A DNA stretch of 64,000 nucleotides, from positions 2,480,001 to 2,544,000 of the forward strand of contig JAUTDP010000008.1 of NCBI GenBank assembly GCA_033439795.1, in the 5' to 3' direction. Below, piece after piece: positions 22,882 to 35,200 of this stretch. This DNA comes from Sordaria brevicollis (Eukaryota > Ascomycota > Sordariomycetes > Sordariales > Sordariaceae). Within the stretch, counting starts at the first letter, position 1, and the number at the start of each line of letters is the position of its first letter. The position numbers and the translations under genes were made by a program. The notes below the pieces were generated by a model. That model saw only the letters and a list, made by a program, of their open reading frames with translations, was not told the DNA's origin and ran no database searches.

Positions 22882-24575
22882 TGTGTCGACTTGGGCTGAC
22901 TTGTTGACCGGCCAAGATTATTTAATAAGGCCGGAATTGAGAAGAGACGTCCTGTGCTGATCGAGGTGCTTGCCGTAGACACCTATAACGTGGGCCGGGA
23001 TATAATTGGAACTTCTTTTGGGAAAGCGTAATGATATCTGGGTAAACTGTTTGCTTGATGTAAAATGTGACACAAGCGGTTTCCTAGAGCAGTGTTCTAG
23101 ACTTGGCGATTTGGTAATGTGATGATGAAAAGTTTGGTGGAGGAGAAAGTCTTTTGATGGTTGGTCCGTTCTTCACGGTGAGTGGTCACTGGCGAGTGGG
23201 CAAGAACTAGGTAGTTCCATTCACAACCTCAAAAAAAGCGGTTGCATGGACTTTGCACTTGCAGTCCCTTCCATGGACTCGTCCCCGGCCATTGTAACGG
23301 AGAAGTCGCGAACGGACCGCAGCCGCGTTTTCTGGACATTGAGCGTTCCTGTCCAATCATTTACACGCAGTTTGCATTTTGCCCCACCACATAGCGTCGA
23401 GCCAACACTGCAGCCAGACGCATCCAATTGCACATGCTCCGAAAAAAATCTCGCACGCGGCAGGTGCGGTGACGGAGTCACAGAAAAAAGAGAACCTTTT
23501 CGGCAGGACCGTAATTCTTCTTGAAACAGTGATGTCTGGAAAGCACGCCTTCCAACCGAACCTGTTCGCTTGGAGATAGCAAAGAGGAAAGAGAGGATGA
23601 AGATGGAATTATCAACTTCCACAAAGTGTGGGGCAAATGGGTTTTCATGATTCAAATCCACCAGAAAAAAAAACTTTTCCCACGTCACTTGAACGTTCCG
23701 TCCTCCTCCCGTGGGTGATTCTAACGGTGATTCTCCGCGGCGGCGCCAGACGATGGGACCTCTTGTGACTTCTTGCCTTTTTGTGCCGGCGAAGCAGAGA
23801 AGCGTGCCCCAACCCAGCAACACCTACATGCCCGCCCCAGGGGCAGCCAGGCCTCAACACCACAACCTGGTGAGCATGGGCTGTGTGTCGGGTGTTTGGC
23901 ACTAACACACAGAGAGACTGTGCCGCTGCTTTGACGACCGACCTCGCTCCATGCAGACCCCTTGTTAATACAATGATTTCTCTAACTCCCACCTTACTCG
24001 GGATGATTCTTCTGTGATGATCGCCTCTTTCTCCCTCACTCCGTTCTCCCACTTTCTCCTCTTTTATTTCCCAGGAACTTTTTAGGAATTCCTTGACTTC
24101 CCACCCTCAGTACGTTTAGGTCCCCGCATCCTCTGCATTGCGCTACAAGTTTTCAGGTTTGTGCTAGAGTCTGACCCCGTTAGACCTGTCGCCCATTGAC
24201 TCGGAACGGATTCTTATTCGCCTATCGCTCGGCTTTCCAAATCTTCGTTGAAAATATACCGGCGCAAATTCTTTCTCCAGACCCGGGAGAAAAAAAACCG
24301 AGCACGACCCTTTCGACAACCCAGCACGACATTCTGAGGAGTCAGCTTGCCCATTGCCTTACGGCTAGTGGCGCATAAGAGCCTCGCACTACCCCAACGC
24401 TACCGTGGCACTACTTTCCTTTCTTTCCGGGCTTGTCCCCTCCGGCAATCCAGCGACCATCACCACCACCGACGACGCCGTCTCCCCCGACGCCACTCCC
24501 TTTGTCTCGATCCCTCCTCCGCCTTCGTGTCTTTGCACCTGCAATCCCGACGCTTCGCAAGATCAAGACTGCAAG
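22882..24575. other. Divergent intergenic region between Rpc9 and PRPP synthetase
   Basis: Contains both upstream regions. Positions 24,405-24,575 are in frame with the PRPP synthetase start but lack an ATG, so I treat them as 5' UTR. The minus-strand open frame at 23,221-23,823 overlaps low-complexity sequence and has no homology I recognise. Confidence 0.45.
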
Positions 24576-26107
24576 ATGGTCCGCAACATTGTCGTTCTCG
24601 GCGGTAACTCGCACCCCGAGTTGGTGGACAGCGTCACTGGCATTCTCGGCCTGCCCGCCTGCAGCAGAATCCTGACCAAGTTCTCCTCTGGCGAGAGCCG
24701 CTGCGAGATTCAGGATTCCGTGCGCGGAAAGGATGTCTACATTATCCAGACCGGCTTCGGCGGCAATGGCAGCAGGCTCAATGACCACTTCATGGACCTC
24801 TGCATCATGATCTCTGCCTGCAAGACTGGTTCTGCGCGCAGAGTCACCGCCGTCCTTCCCTTGTTCCCGTACTCGAGGCAACCCGACTTGCCCTACAACA
24901 AGGCCGGTGCTCCTTTGTACAAGGCTCCCACTCCCAGCGGCGAGAACGGCAAGAAGGAGTACACTTTCGACAGTGTCCCGCCCACCCCCGGTCCCGGCGT
25001 GCCCAAAACTTCTGGTCTCACCAACGGCTCCGACATCGCCAACCAGATGATCAAGAACGCCTTGACGAACGGTAGCTCCAAGGAGCAGTATACTACCCAT
25101 GACTATGAGAACCTCTCCATTGTCAACGGTTTCCAGGCCAAGCCCGGTTACAAGCAGTGGGTTGCGCAGGCGGGTACCCTCGTGGCCAACCTTCTGACCT
25201 GCGCCGGCTGCGACCATGGTACGCCATTCCATCAGCGGTGTCTCTTCCAATTCTGGGCCCGATAGACCAGTCGCGAGAGACTCGCGTCATGAGAGATTGA
25301 TTGCGCCAAGGGAATAGCCGCTAACCTGTATCCGCATAGTGATTACCATGGATCTCCACGACCCTCAAGGTATGTCTCGATGACGTCGAAAAACACAAAC
25401 CCACGTGCGCTATTAGTTGCGCCTTCTGTCTCCTCTCGTCCCTTGACGCTGGCCACGGCTGGTAGATTAACCCGTTCCTCGTTTAGTCCAAGGATTCTTT
25501 GATGTCCCTGTCGACAACCTCTACGGGCAACCTCTTCTCAAGCGCTACATCCAGCAGCACATTCCTAACTGGAAGGATGCTGTGATTATCAGCCCCGATG
25601 CCGGTGGCGCCAAGCGCGCGACTGCCATTGCGGATAGCTTGGGCATGGAGTTCGCCCTTATTCACAAGGTAAACCCCTCTTACGGTTCTCCCCACTGGAT
25701 TAGCACTTAACAAAGAATTACAGGAGCGCCGCCCTACCAAGATCACGGATCGCCAGAACGCCAGCATGATGCTCGTGGGTAACGTTACTGACCGCGTCTG
25801 CATTCTCCTCGACGACATTGCCGATACCGGTAACACCATCACCAGAGCCGCCAAGCTCCTTAAGAAGGAGGGCGCCACCACCATCTACGCCCTGTTGACT
25901 CACGGTGTCTTCAGCGGTGACGCTATCAACCGCGTCAAGGCTTCGGCGATTGACAAGTTGGTCGTCACCAACTCTGTTCCCCAGGATGAGCACAAAAAGC
26001 AGCTTGGATCCAAGCTTGACGTCTTGGACATTTCTCCCATTTTCGCCGAGGCGATCCGGCGCGTCCACCACGGTGAATCGATCAGCGTGCTCTTCAACTA
26101 CGAGTAA
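24576..26107 (+). CDS. PRS1: Ribose-phosphate pyrophosphokinase (PRPP synthetase, Prs1-type)
   Basis: Exons are 24576-25218, 25340-25369, 25487-25668 and 25724-26107, giving 412 aa. The 30-nt second exon is fixed by frame: it encodes [10 protein letters not shown] and the next exon continues as [11 protein letters not shown]. The enzyme makes 5-phosphoribosyl-1-pyrophosphate from ribose 5-phosphate and ATP, feeding purine, pyrimidine, His, Trp and NAD synthesis. Conserved parts include FSSGESR, FPYSRQ (about 97-102), TMDLHDPQ and the PRPP loop [14 protein letters not shown] (310-323). Residues about 104-198 are a Ser/Pro/Asn-rich insertion. Yeast Prs1 and Prs5 have such non-homologous regions, which suggests a subunit of a hetero-oligomer. 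The length is close to yeast Prs1. Confidence 0.93.
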
Positions 26108-28633
26108 AACTGCATATATAACCTTGGACAGACATGATCAGCATTTCTTCGATTATCATATCCGGCGTTTTTTTCGTTTTCCAGTTTTTGGGGCTGCACT
26201 TCTACGGGGGTACACAAAAAAGAATACACTTATATCCATCACATCTGGCGGCTATACAGGGTGAGGTCTCTAAGAGGATGAGACAGATCGAATTTTGAAG
26301 GGCGTTTTGTGGAACCATTACGGGATTCCTTTTCTAGGAAGGGTAGGGTAGGAAGAAGCGAGCTTGGGCAAGTAAAAATTGATCTCTTGAAGATATGGAA
26401 CGACGTAGTGGGTGGTGGGTTTGCTGTCTCGACTGCTTTTTAGACATTTGTTGCAAGAAAAAGCACAAAACACGGAAACTCAGCCATGCCTCGTACTTCC
26501 ATGTGTCACTGGGGAGCAAAAGAGCGAGGTGGTGTACCGGTATTCGGTACGACCATGCATGCGCATCTTGTTTCTTGCGAATATCGCTCTGTGGCATCAT
26601 CCTGGAGTTGCTAGGATGTTCACAGTAAAGGCGGGCAAGTACGTTTTTTGATGGTCCGTAAAGAAGTGGTCCCATGTTAGACTTCGTGCTTTTTGACCGT
26701 TGGCAACTGCTCGGTCGGCGGAGGTATGACAGCATGCAGGGAGAATTTGCCTGAGAGGTGAGTTGCGCCATGTTGGACAGGAAATTCAACCTACATCGTC
26801 ACAGCCTACTGGTGAATAGATTACAATTGATGGTCACCCGAAGAATAAATGATAACCGAACCATAAGATAACGTTCAACCAATATACTCGGCAATGTGAG
26901 ATTGTATGCATGGTTTTGGGCGAGTGATACAAGATCTTCCCAGGGGTAGTATAAGAGAAAAGATCGTGTAACCCTTCATGCTTCCAGCTTTTGGTTGCGG
27001 CACGTCCGTTGACAACTTGATGTCGCACGACACAGTTTGACATCTTGTGTAGATGACCGCAAGAAGATTTACGTCAGCTCGTGGATGAAGTGAGGATAGT
27101 GAAGAAAAAAAAAAGAATTTAGACGATATCAAACTACTCCCGTCACGAATCAATGCCTTCACAGGAGGGTATCCCAAAAGGGAGGTGTCCACCACAAAGT
27201 CTTCACGGCCGGTGGTACGGAATACCCTCCTTCGGCACAGATATCCGTGCCGATCTCAAGCCGCGAGAGCGAGTCAAGCGAAGCGGGAAGCACATCATCA
27301 GGATTTTGCAGGACGGGACATTTCTTACAATGGAAACATCTTTGCATATGACAGGCTGACGGCGGGAATGCGGCAATACCGTTCGTATGCCGTGAAGCCA
27401 AGTAAAGAGTATGAACTGTTTAACAGTTCTTCAGGGTCTTTGCCTACATCATAGCAAGGGTCATGTGTTTTGGGAGAGGAGAAAAAAACAAGACATTTGA
27501 CGTGCCGCGATACCACCTGAAAAAGAGGTGATGAAATTCAGTTCTAGAAAACAACTGAAGGGTTTCGCAGACAAGGGCCTGGAACCGTTCGCGCATTACG
27601 CTCTCTGGTGGGGTGCCGCACAAGTTCTAACAAAGTGAACACTTATGACGTTGGTTGTGGAAGCCGTCGTCATTTTTCAGTCGTCTTTGAAAGCTTTATC
27701 GAGGGCTTGGCCATGTGGCTACCTCTCGGCTTAGTTGAAGGGGTGCTGTTAGTGGTAGCGTTTCTTTCTGGTTGGTAACGCAACGTTTATTGCCGGAGAG
27801 AAGCAGGAATGCATGTGATATTCGAAAAAAATAAAAAAAAAATAAAAAAAATAAAAAAAATAAGAAAAATAAATAAATAAAAAAATAATTCGACAGAAAA
27901 CAAACTTTAGTTCATATTGCCTAAGCAAATTGGATATTGAAGAGATGAAAAAAATTCTCGCAGGGGTCTCGTGAAGACGGCAAGGGCAACCAACTATCTG
28001 GTATCTGCCTCTTAAGTCTTAACACTAACAAAAGCTCCATACTAAAATGACAGTCGCAGCGGGGCTGGACAGGGGACTTACACTGCCCTAGAGACGGATA
28101 CAGGTTGCCGATCTTTTTTGTCTCTAGTTTGGGGAGGAGGGGGACTTCCCCTTGGACCACTCACACTCGACACACACCTTTACACACCGCATCACCTTTG
28201 GAACATTCCTCGACCAAAGCGAAGGGGTAGTATCACCATCGATAGGAAATTAAACCTTCTGGCCTGACATCGACGACACTGCTTCGAGCATAGCGTCTAG
28301 CTAGTACCCCAGTGTTACTGGCGCACCAAGAACTTCTAGGCCGGGCCTCCCGTCGTTCTATCAGGTGGCCGAGTGTGCGCGTGGAAGAAGTGAACAGACT
28401 GAAACGGTTACCCAAACAGAATTTCCAGACCAGCAAGCAACCTTTCTTTTTTTTTTTTTTCCTTGGGATGAAATCAGGTCCCTTGATATTGCAGGGGTTG
28501 TTTGTTTAGTTCCCACACCAGGCCGATCACTCAACCTTCGGGTCACCTCCTCTTACTACGCCATATAATAACACCAACCCCTTTGCTTGTGCGTGCCTCC
28601 GTCCCTGGCACGCCCCGATCCTGAACAAAGAAT
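26108..28633. other. Intergenic, 2.5 kb without a supported gene
   Basis: It holds the 3' UTR of the PRPP synthetase gene and the upstream region of the transporter. Short open frames exist on both strands but start at non-ATG codons or lack protein character. An A-rich tract lies near 27,826 and a T run near 28,444-28,460. Confidence 0.5.
27826..27889. repeat. A-rich low-complexity tract (AAAAAAAT-type units)
   Basis: A mostly A sequence with T about every eight bases, in intergenic DNA. Confidence 0.8.
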
Positions 28634-28831
28634 ATGTCCGCACGACCACCGGTGGCAGAAACCATATTTGACCTGATCGTCTTCGTTATTTCCCTGGTCA
28701 ACATCTCCAACAACAGCAGGCAGCTGGATCTCATTGGCGCGCCTAACTACGTCGAACCGCTCTACCTGGTCTACCGCCTGTTGTCGGTATGTTTCAAGCC
28801 TGGCGGCACAGCGGCAGTACTGCTCGGATAA
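28634..28831 (+). other. Short ORF overlapping the transporter start; possible upstream ORF or first exon
   Basis: A 65-codon ATG-led frame. Its first 51 codons include a hydrophobic segment (IFDLIVFVISLV) and end exactly at a consensus donor GTATGT (28,787). The best acceptor (28,841) leads to a stop, and no good acceptor joins this frame to the transporter frame. It could therefore be a regulatory upstream ORF, a chance frame, or an exon I cannot connect. Confidence 0.3.
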
Positions 28832-30619
28832 CCACCGATAGCCTTCCTACCACTACTACCTCTCCGTCCCCGGAGGCTTCCGGCTCCGAAGCTCTTCCTC
28901 TACCCCGGAGCGTCTCTGCCCCAGAACCACAAGCTCGACGAAATGCGTATACATCCAGACCAACACTGGCTCCTCCGGTTCACAGCTTTTGCGGATATGA
29001 ATCTCCGTCCGAACTTGAAGATGGGGATATCACGCCGGACCCGACTCCGCACCGGCCCGGAGCTTCCGGACCTTCTTGGTCGCACGCGTCGACATCCCGC
29101 CGTCAAAATGGTGGTGGCAACAGCCCTATGAAGGCGAGCATGGACGACATACTGAACAAGGGGCGTAACCTGTCGAAGCGCAAAGTGAGCCTCAGGGATC
29201 GCATCACTTGCTATCAGTGGACATGGTTCACCATGACTATGGCCACTGGCGGTGTTGCCAATGTTCTTTATTCGAGTAGGTTCATCCCATCTTCTCTCAA
29301 AGGCTTTTCCAGCCTAGGAAAGAGTACAGCAGTAACTGACTCGAATCAAAATATCACAGTACCATACAGAAGTCAGTGGTTGACAGGTGTCGGCCTTTTC
29401 TTCTTCTTTCTTAATCTTCTTCTCTTCACCGTGAACTGTATCTGTATCACTCTTCGATTCCTTTGGAGCGCTGGCAGCTTCCTACATTCACTCAATGACC
29501 AGACCGAGTCACTCTTCGTTTCTTCTATCGTAAGTCAACTTTTTCACCTCACAACATATCCCTGAACTCCATTAGATAGAACAATATACTAACCCTTTTG
29601 CTTCAGATTGTCTCGTACGTATTCCATCTTGGTCCTTCAGCGTCAAGACTCCTCCATTGTCCAGTTGGCATCCATCTAACCAACCCCTTTTAGAGCCGGA
29701 ACGATTCTCATCACCATCTGCCAATATGGCATTCCCAATACCGGTCCATGGCTTCTCAGGACCATGGAGATAATTTTCTGGATCTACGTCGGCCTATCCT
29801 TTTGCGTTTCTGCGTTTTTATATCTACTGCTGTGGTCCACGACGGTCTTCCCCATCCACACCATGACGCCCGTTTGGGTCTTCCCGGCATACCCACTCCT
29901 CCTCACGGCACCATACGGCTCCAACCTGATCTCCGCGTCGGTCAAAGCCGGCCACACAGAAAGCCTCAACCCCATCTCGATCGCCCTCGCCTCCATCGCC
30001 GTCCAGGGCACCGGCTTCCTCATCTCCTTTATGATCTGCGCCGCTTTCCTCTACCGCCTCATGACACAAAAGCTGCCGCGTGACTACCAACGACCCGGTG
30101 TCTTCATCTCCATCGGTCCCGGCGCCTTCACGGCCGCGGGCTTGGTACAGCTCGCCAACTCTGCGCCCGACTTCATCCCCGGCGAATTCCTGGGGACGCA
30201 AAACACCGTGGCCATCTCCATCCTGCGCATCCTAGCTTACATGGCGGGTGTCTGGCTCTGGGGCCTAAGCTGCTGGTTCTTTTTGGTGTCGGTTGGTTCG
30301 CTGTGGAAGTACTTGCGGCCGGAGGGCAAGAGCAAGCTGCAGTTCCAGATGACGTGGTTCTCGTTTGTGTTCCCCAACACGGCGCTAGTGACGGCGACGG
30401 AGGCGCTTGGCAAGGCGTTTGACAGCGACGGGCTCAAGATTTTGGGCTGTGTCTTGACGGGGTGTATTATCCTTGTGTGGATCGTGGTGTTTTGGAAGAT
30501 GGTGGAGTGTATTTGGAGGAGGGAGTTGTGAGTTACCTTTCTTGCCCCCCTCCCCCGGGTAGTTGTTGACTTAGTAACCCTCAAACAACAGACTATGGCC
30601 CAAGGAATCAGAAGACTAG
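28789..30619 (+). CDS. TDT-family membrane transporter (SSU1 sulfite efflux / Mae1 malate-like)
   Basis: Proposed exons are 28789-29275, 29360-29529, 29607-29614, 29694-30527 and 30592-30619 (508 aa). The first 125 residues or so are disordered, then about ten hydrophobic segments follow. Family marks include WFTMTMATGGVANVLY at the first membrane helix, GLFFFFLNLLLF, and ISIGPGAFTAAGL. The tellurite-resistance/dicarboxylate transporter (TDT) family exports sulfite or carries malate and other anions, and substrate cannot be told from sequence alone. The third exon is only 8 nt (ATTGTCTC), has good splice sites on both sides and is needed to keep frame. If the last intron is retained, the protein ends at a TGA at 30,531, nine residues earlier. 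The start is uncertain: the ATG at 28,789 is the first in this frame but overlaps a donor-like GTATGT, and a later Met exists near the membrane domain. Confidence 0.8.
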
Positions 30620-32250
30620 AAGTCTTCTCGTCCTCCCAACGCCAGCCGTAGCAGTAGTGGCACGGCCTCACCATTGCTCACCCTCCCATCATCTCCGCGT
30701 CCGTCCATGTTATCGTTGCGTTCATCGTCATCAGCATCTTCGATGAAAAGTAACAGGAGTGCGCATACGATCCCAACAAGCAGCAGGGCGATGGCCAAGG
30801 AAACAAGACTAGAAAGCCTGGAGGCAGTCTTGTCGACTTTGAAGTACTGAACTCTGCGTGCTTCTCGGCGTTTACGGTCAATATCAATACTTGATTTCGG
30901 CGGTTTATACTCCTTTTTTTTTCACTTCTTTTCCTTTTTGTCCTGCTATCGTGAGCGAAGAACTGTGGATGTAAAAAGGTGGACGTTTCATGCGTGTCAG
31001 GTCAGGTCTCTTCTATGCATTTTAATGGGCACTAGCGAACAAACTAAAAATAACCGGGCAAAGCAAGCGTTGCATTTACTTTTGCGTTTCTTACAAGTTA
31101 TTCATGGGGCATTTGCGTTGGTTTGTTTGGAGAATTGGGAAAAAGATAGCTGTATGAATATGTACACTCCAATACTGGTTTGATTGTTAGCGCGGCGCTT
31201 CTATAGGTATCTGGACTTGTACGAAACCTCGTCAGGATGGGATTATATGGCTAAGTGCTTTTTTACATGCATTACGAAAAGTTCACATGGTATAGTGACT
31301 TTTTTGAAGGCATAATCGAAATGCAATTCTAGATTAGTTTAAGAACAAAACCTCTCAATAAGGAATCTAAACGCCTAAAGATATCGACCCGAGGTATCGA
31401 ACTAACAAACAAACCAGCATTGGAATGTATACCCATATGAATTTGAACCTCATGGACAAAACTCAATCAAGTACAAACAGATCATGACATTCCAAGCAGT
31501 GCTGAAATCAGCAACCGCATTATTCAAGGGCTCGCGAGTCCTGCAAAATCGACCATTATAACTAGGAAGAAACCGACAACCAGTCAGATGGTAGATTCTG
31601 AAGACCTGACGAGCATGTGTGCTTGACCGGTTTGGACAAAGCTCGATGGTCTATGCGAGGAAGAACGACGAACATATCACACGCAAGATATAAGAACAGC
31701 TGGACAAGAAATAAATGAGGGCATGTGCTATGGTAGAGAGAAGTGATGTCTTTTAGTCCCTGATCCATCCGTCCTTCCACCCCTATGATCATCACTTTTT
31801 GTCCTAACCACCCTACCTACTACTTGCATTCAAGGACCATACAATATGGGTTTCATATGGGAATGGAATCAATCACTGTCCAAGAAAAACAAGGCTTTCC
31901 ACATCGTATGAGGAACACATATATGCTTGCCAACATCACAAGACCTAAAAAACCATCAAGGTATCTGTTTTTGTTCACCAAGCAAACGTACATAAGTCGT
32001 CCCCTTGATCTCCATCCAGCCAACCAGAAAGAAGCTTAACAGGCCGCGCAGCGAAAAGGGTTGTGTTGTGATGGTGAAACCAGTCAAAGTTTAACGCCAA
32101 TCGCCATGCAGACTCGAAACGGTTTAAAAATAAGAAGTGAAAAGTAAACACCAATATTTGAGTGTGTGAAACAAACAGAGGAAAGTAAAATCACAAAATG
32201 CCATCCGTGCCCACATCAGCTCTCCGTCCTATTTATCCATCCCAGCTACT
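30620..32250. other. Convergent intergenic region
   Basis: Lies between the tails of the transporter and the WD40/TPR gene. Slightly AT-rich, with no gene recognised; both 3' UTRs should be here. Confidence 0.5.
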
Positions 32251-35200
32251 TTAGATCATCTCGCTTTGATGCAATCCCGTCTTGAACTCGCTCTGACCCG
32301 GTTGCTGTTGCTGGGCGGCGGCGGCGGCGGCGGCAGCACGCATCTGGAAGTTCATGCCCTGTGGCGGCATGCCAGGCATGGGCACGCTCTCGTAAGGAGC
32401 AATCATCGGGGGAGCGGCCTGGTTGTCTCTCATTGCTCCTCTGCTACGGCTGGCTGAGCGCATGCGCTCCGTCACGCGCGAGATACGACCGCCGATACTG
32501 TTGTCAATGCTGCTGCGGCCGCGGGCGTGTCCATTGCGGGAGGAGGGTGCAGGAGGAGAAAGGATGGGCACCACAATTTCCTTCGGGATGGGGGCCGTGT
32601 TGACGGGTGTATAAGAGGTGGCTGGTAGCACGGGCGTGTATGAAGTTGATGGCAGCAGCTGTGGTGGAGGTGGAGGCTGTTGCTGCGGCTGCGGCTGTTG
32701 AGGTGGTTGAGGTTGGGGCTGGTCGTCGTCCATAACAATCTCAATCATTCCTGAGCTACCTCCGTATACCACTGGCTTGTTTGCACCGGCCAGGTGAGGG
32801 AGCGGGGCAGGAGGCGGCGGTGGAGGAGCAGCAAGGTGCTGAAGCTCCCTGAGCATGGGCGGCGCTGGGGGCGGAGGTGGAGGAGGAGGAGGAGGGATGG
32901 GTCCATCGTTCCGACCAGCATCATGAGATGGCCTGCGACCCATCATGGGCTTCGGTTCTCCGCCTACACTGGGCTTCGCAGCGTGGAACCCCCTCAGGTT
33001 ACCGAAAGCGCCTGCCTGAGGTGGCACAAGATCTTGAGGAGGAGCAGACATGGACCTCTGAATGGGTGGTCGGTTGAATGACGATGGAGGCGGAGTGTAG
33101 ACAGTCGATGGAAGCAGCATTGCAGGACTCTTCATAGGCGGTTCGGCCTCCTCCTTGACTTCAACCTGCCTCTGCAGGATTCTATCTGGCGAGGCCTGGT
33201 TGGAGTTTGCGGCCGAGGTCTGCTGGAAGCTAGCAGGAATAGCGGGAACGGGCACATTGTTCCTGCTGGCATCTGAACCAAGAACCAGGCGCATAGCCTT
33301 TGGAGTAGCAGGAAGACCGATCGATGGCCCACGGTTGGAATTCATGCTGGCATACATGCTTCTTCCAGCGCCTTGAGAGCTAGGGTCAACGCTCGCACTG
33401 CGTGCTGGCATATCTTCTCTCTTGGGTGGAACAAAGACAGTGCTCGGCAGCTCCATGACGGTGTCCAACCGAGCAGGAGTAAGCTCATCAGGATGCAGGA
33501 TCGGGGGAGCAGACGGTCTTTGCGCGAGCGACTTGCGACGTTCCTCGAGCTCACGGGCTGCTTGTTCTTTCTTCAGCTGTCTCTCGTTCAACATGACTTT
33601 CAAGTCGCCAGAACTGTCCGTAACCAGCTGCATTGGGGCAGGTGTGGGCATTGGGGCTGGAACGCGTTTTCTGCGATCAGTTTGACGGCTTTCCGATCTC
33701 TTGTCCGACCTCTGTCGACTTGTAGATCTCTCGCGGCCACCCCAGCCATGGCCTCGACTGGAGATTGGTGATGCAATGCTTTCTCCTCTGCCATTCTTGC
33801 TCACACTCCGGTTGTGCCTCTGACGGAACTTTTCACGGTCTTCCAACGCCCTTCTGTAGTCCTCCTCATCCTCTGAGCCATAAAAGTGTGCAGCCTGACT
33901 TGACATGGGCACCGGAGATGATGGCGATCTTTGCCTGGAACCTTCACGGCTGGCCTCACGACCGCGGAGGTCAAGTGCTGGAGGCTTGCGTCTTTCGGAA
34001 CTGCGCGCACGGCTCGAGCTGCGACCATTTCTACTGGCACCACGGCTTTCCATTCGCACCCTTGATGTGTCACGGCGAGCGGCAGCCTTCCGGACCACGC
34101 TGGGCTGCTCTTGCTCATCTGAGAAGTCGATAAGACGCCCTTTACCATGGCCCAGTTGCTCAAGGTCCTCCCGAGGAGTAGCCAGGTTGATCAAGTCTTC
34201 AGGGGACATCGGGACTGGAGACTTGGGAGATCTCTTTCCACCCTTGGGCGTGTAACCTCTGGATACACCCCTGCCGCGGTCTCTTGACAACTCTCGATCG
34301 TTCCTGCGTGAGCGGCTGGTATCGCGACCGTTGCCCCGACCATCTCTGCTGGTGCCTCTGGCGTTTCGAGCACTTCCGGCAGCTTCGAGACTGTGGTAAT
34401 ATTTGTCCATACTCTTACCTGGGACGTTACTGCGATAGCCTCGAACGCTAGATGTTGCAGATGCAGATGTCGCAGAGCTGGCTACGGAACCTGGTCCCTT
34501 GCGCCTGGAGGGCCAGTGATACCCGGCGTTTGAAATCGAGTTTCCTGACTGCTCAGGAGAGCTTGGTTCATCATGACGCGAATCGTGATACACAGGCAGA
34601 GATAGGTCAAGGCCTTCTGGGATGCGGCTGCGAGACCCATTCCTGCGTTGTCTGCCTTCCATAAGCGCCGCTACGGCAGCGGGCGAGGGAGATGGAGGTG
34701 GCGGCGCCTTGGTATCCTTGAAGATGCGAGGACTGGCAGTCTGCGCTCTAGGCAAGTCGTAACCCCGCGTTCTGCTATCGGAAGTCTCATAAGACATTAC
34801 ATTTGCGTAGGGGTCACCGGCCGGCTTACTGATTGCGGTCAAAAGCTCGCGATTGTCCTGGGTTGCCTCTCCGATGGACGGGAGACGATGTCGACCAAAG
34901 CCGCCGTTAGGCGGGCGTGCAGAGGACGGAGTATTGAACTGACTCCGGTTATTCCGTAAGACAGCAGTAGCGGGATCGGCTCCACCAGGTGAAAGGGCTG
35001 ACTGAATGATAGGAGTGGCTCCGGCCGCAATGGGAGTCCTACCATCATCAAGCCCCGAGAAGAATTTCGACTTGTTATCTCCGAATGTGGTGATAAGCTT
35101 CAGGGCAGAGTTCTTTGCAACGCTCCGCTGGGGGCCATGGTTCCTAGCAGGTGGCGACAAGGGGGGGCTGGTGACCTCGTTGACATTCGCTGAGATGCTT

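Noticed and set aside
24405..24575. In-frame extension before the PRPP synthetase start
   Set aside because: Open but without an ATG. The family starts at the [10 protein letters not shown] segment. Non-AUG initiation cannot be excluded but is unsupported.
28842..29131. Alternative frame reading through HPDQHWLLRFTAFADMN, considered as an exon of the upstream ORF
   Set aside because: It needs a weak acceptor and overlaps the transporter's N-terminal frame, which continues cleanly into the membrane domain.
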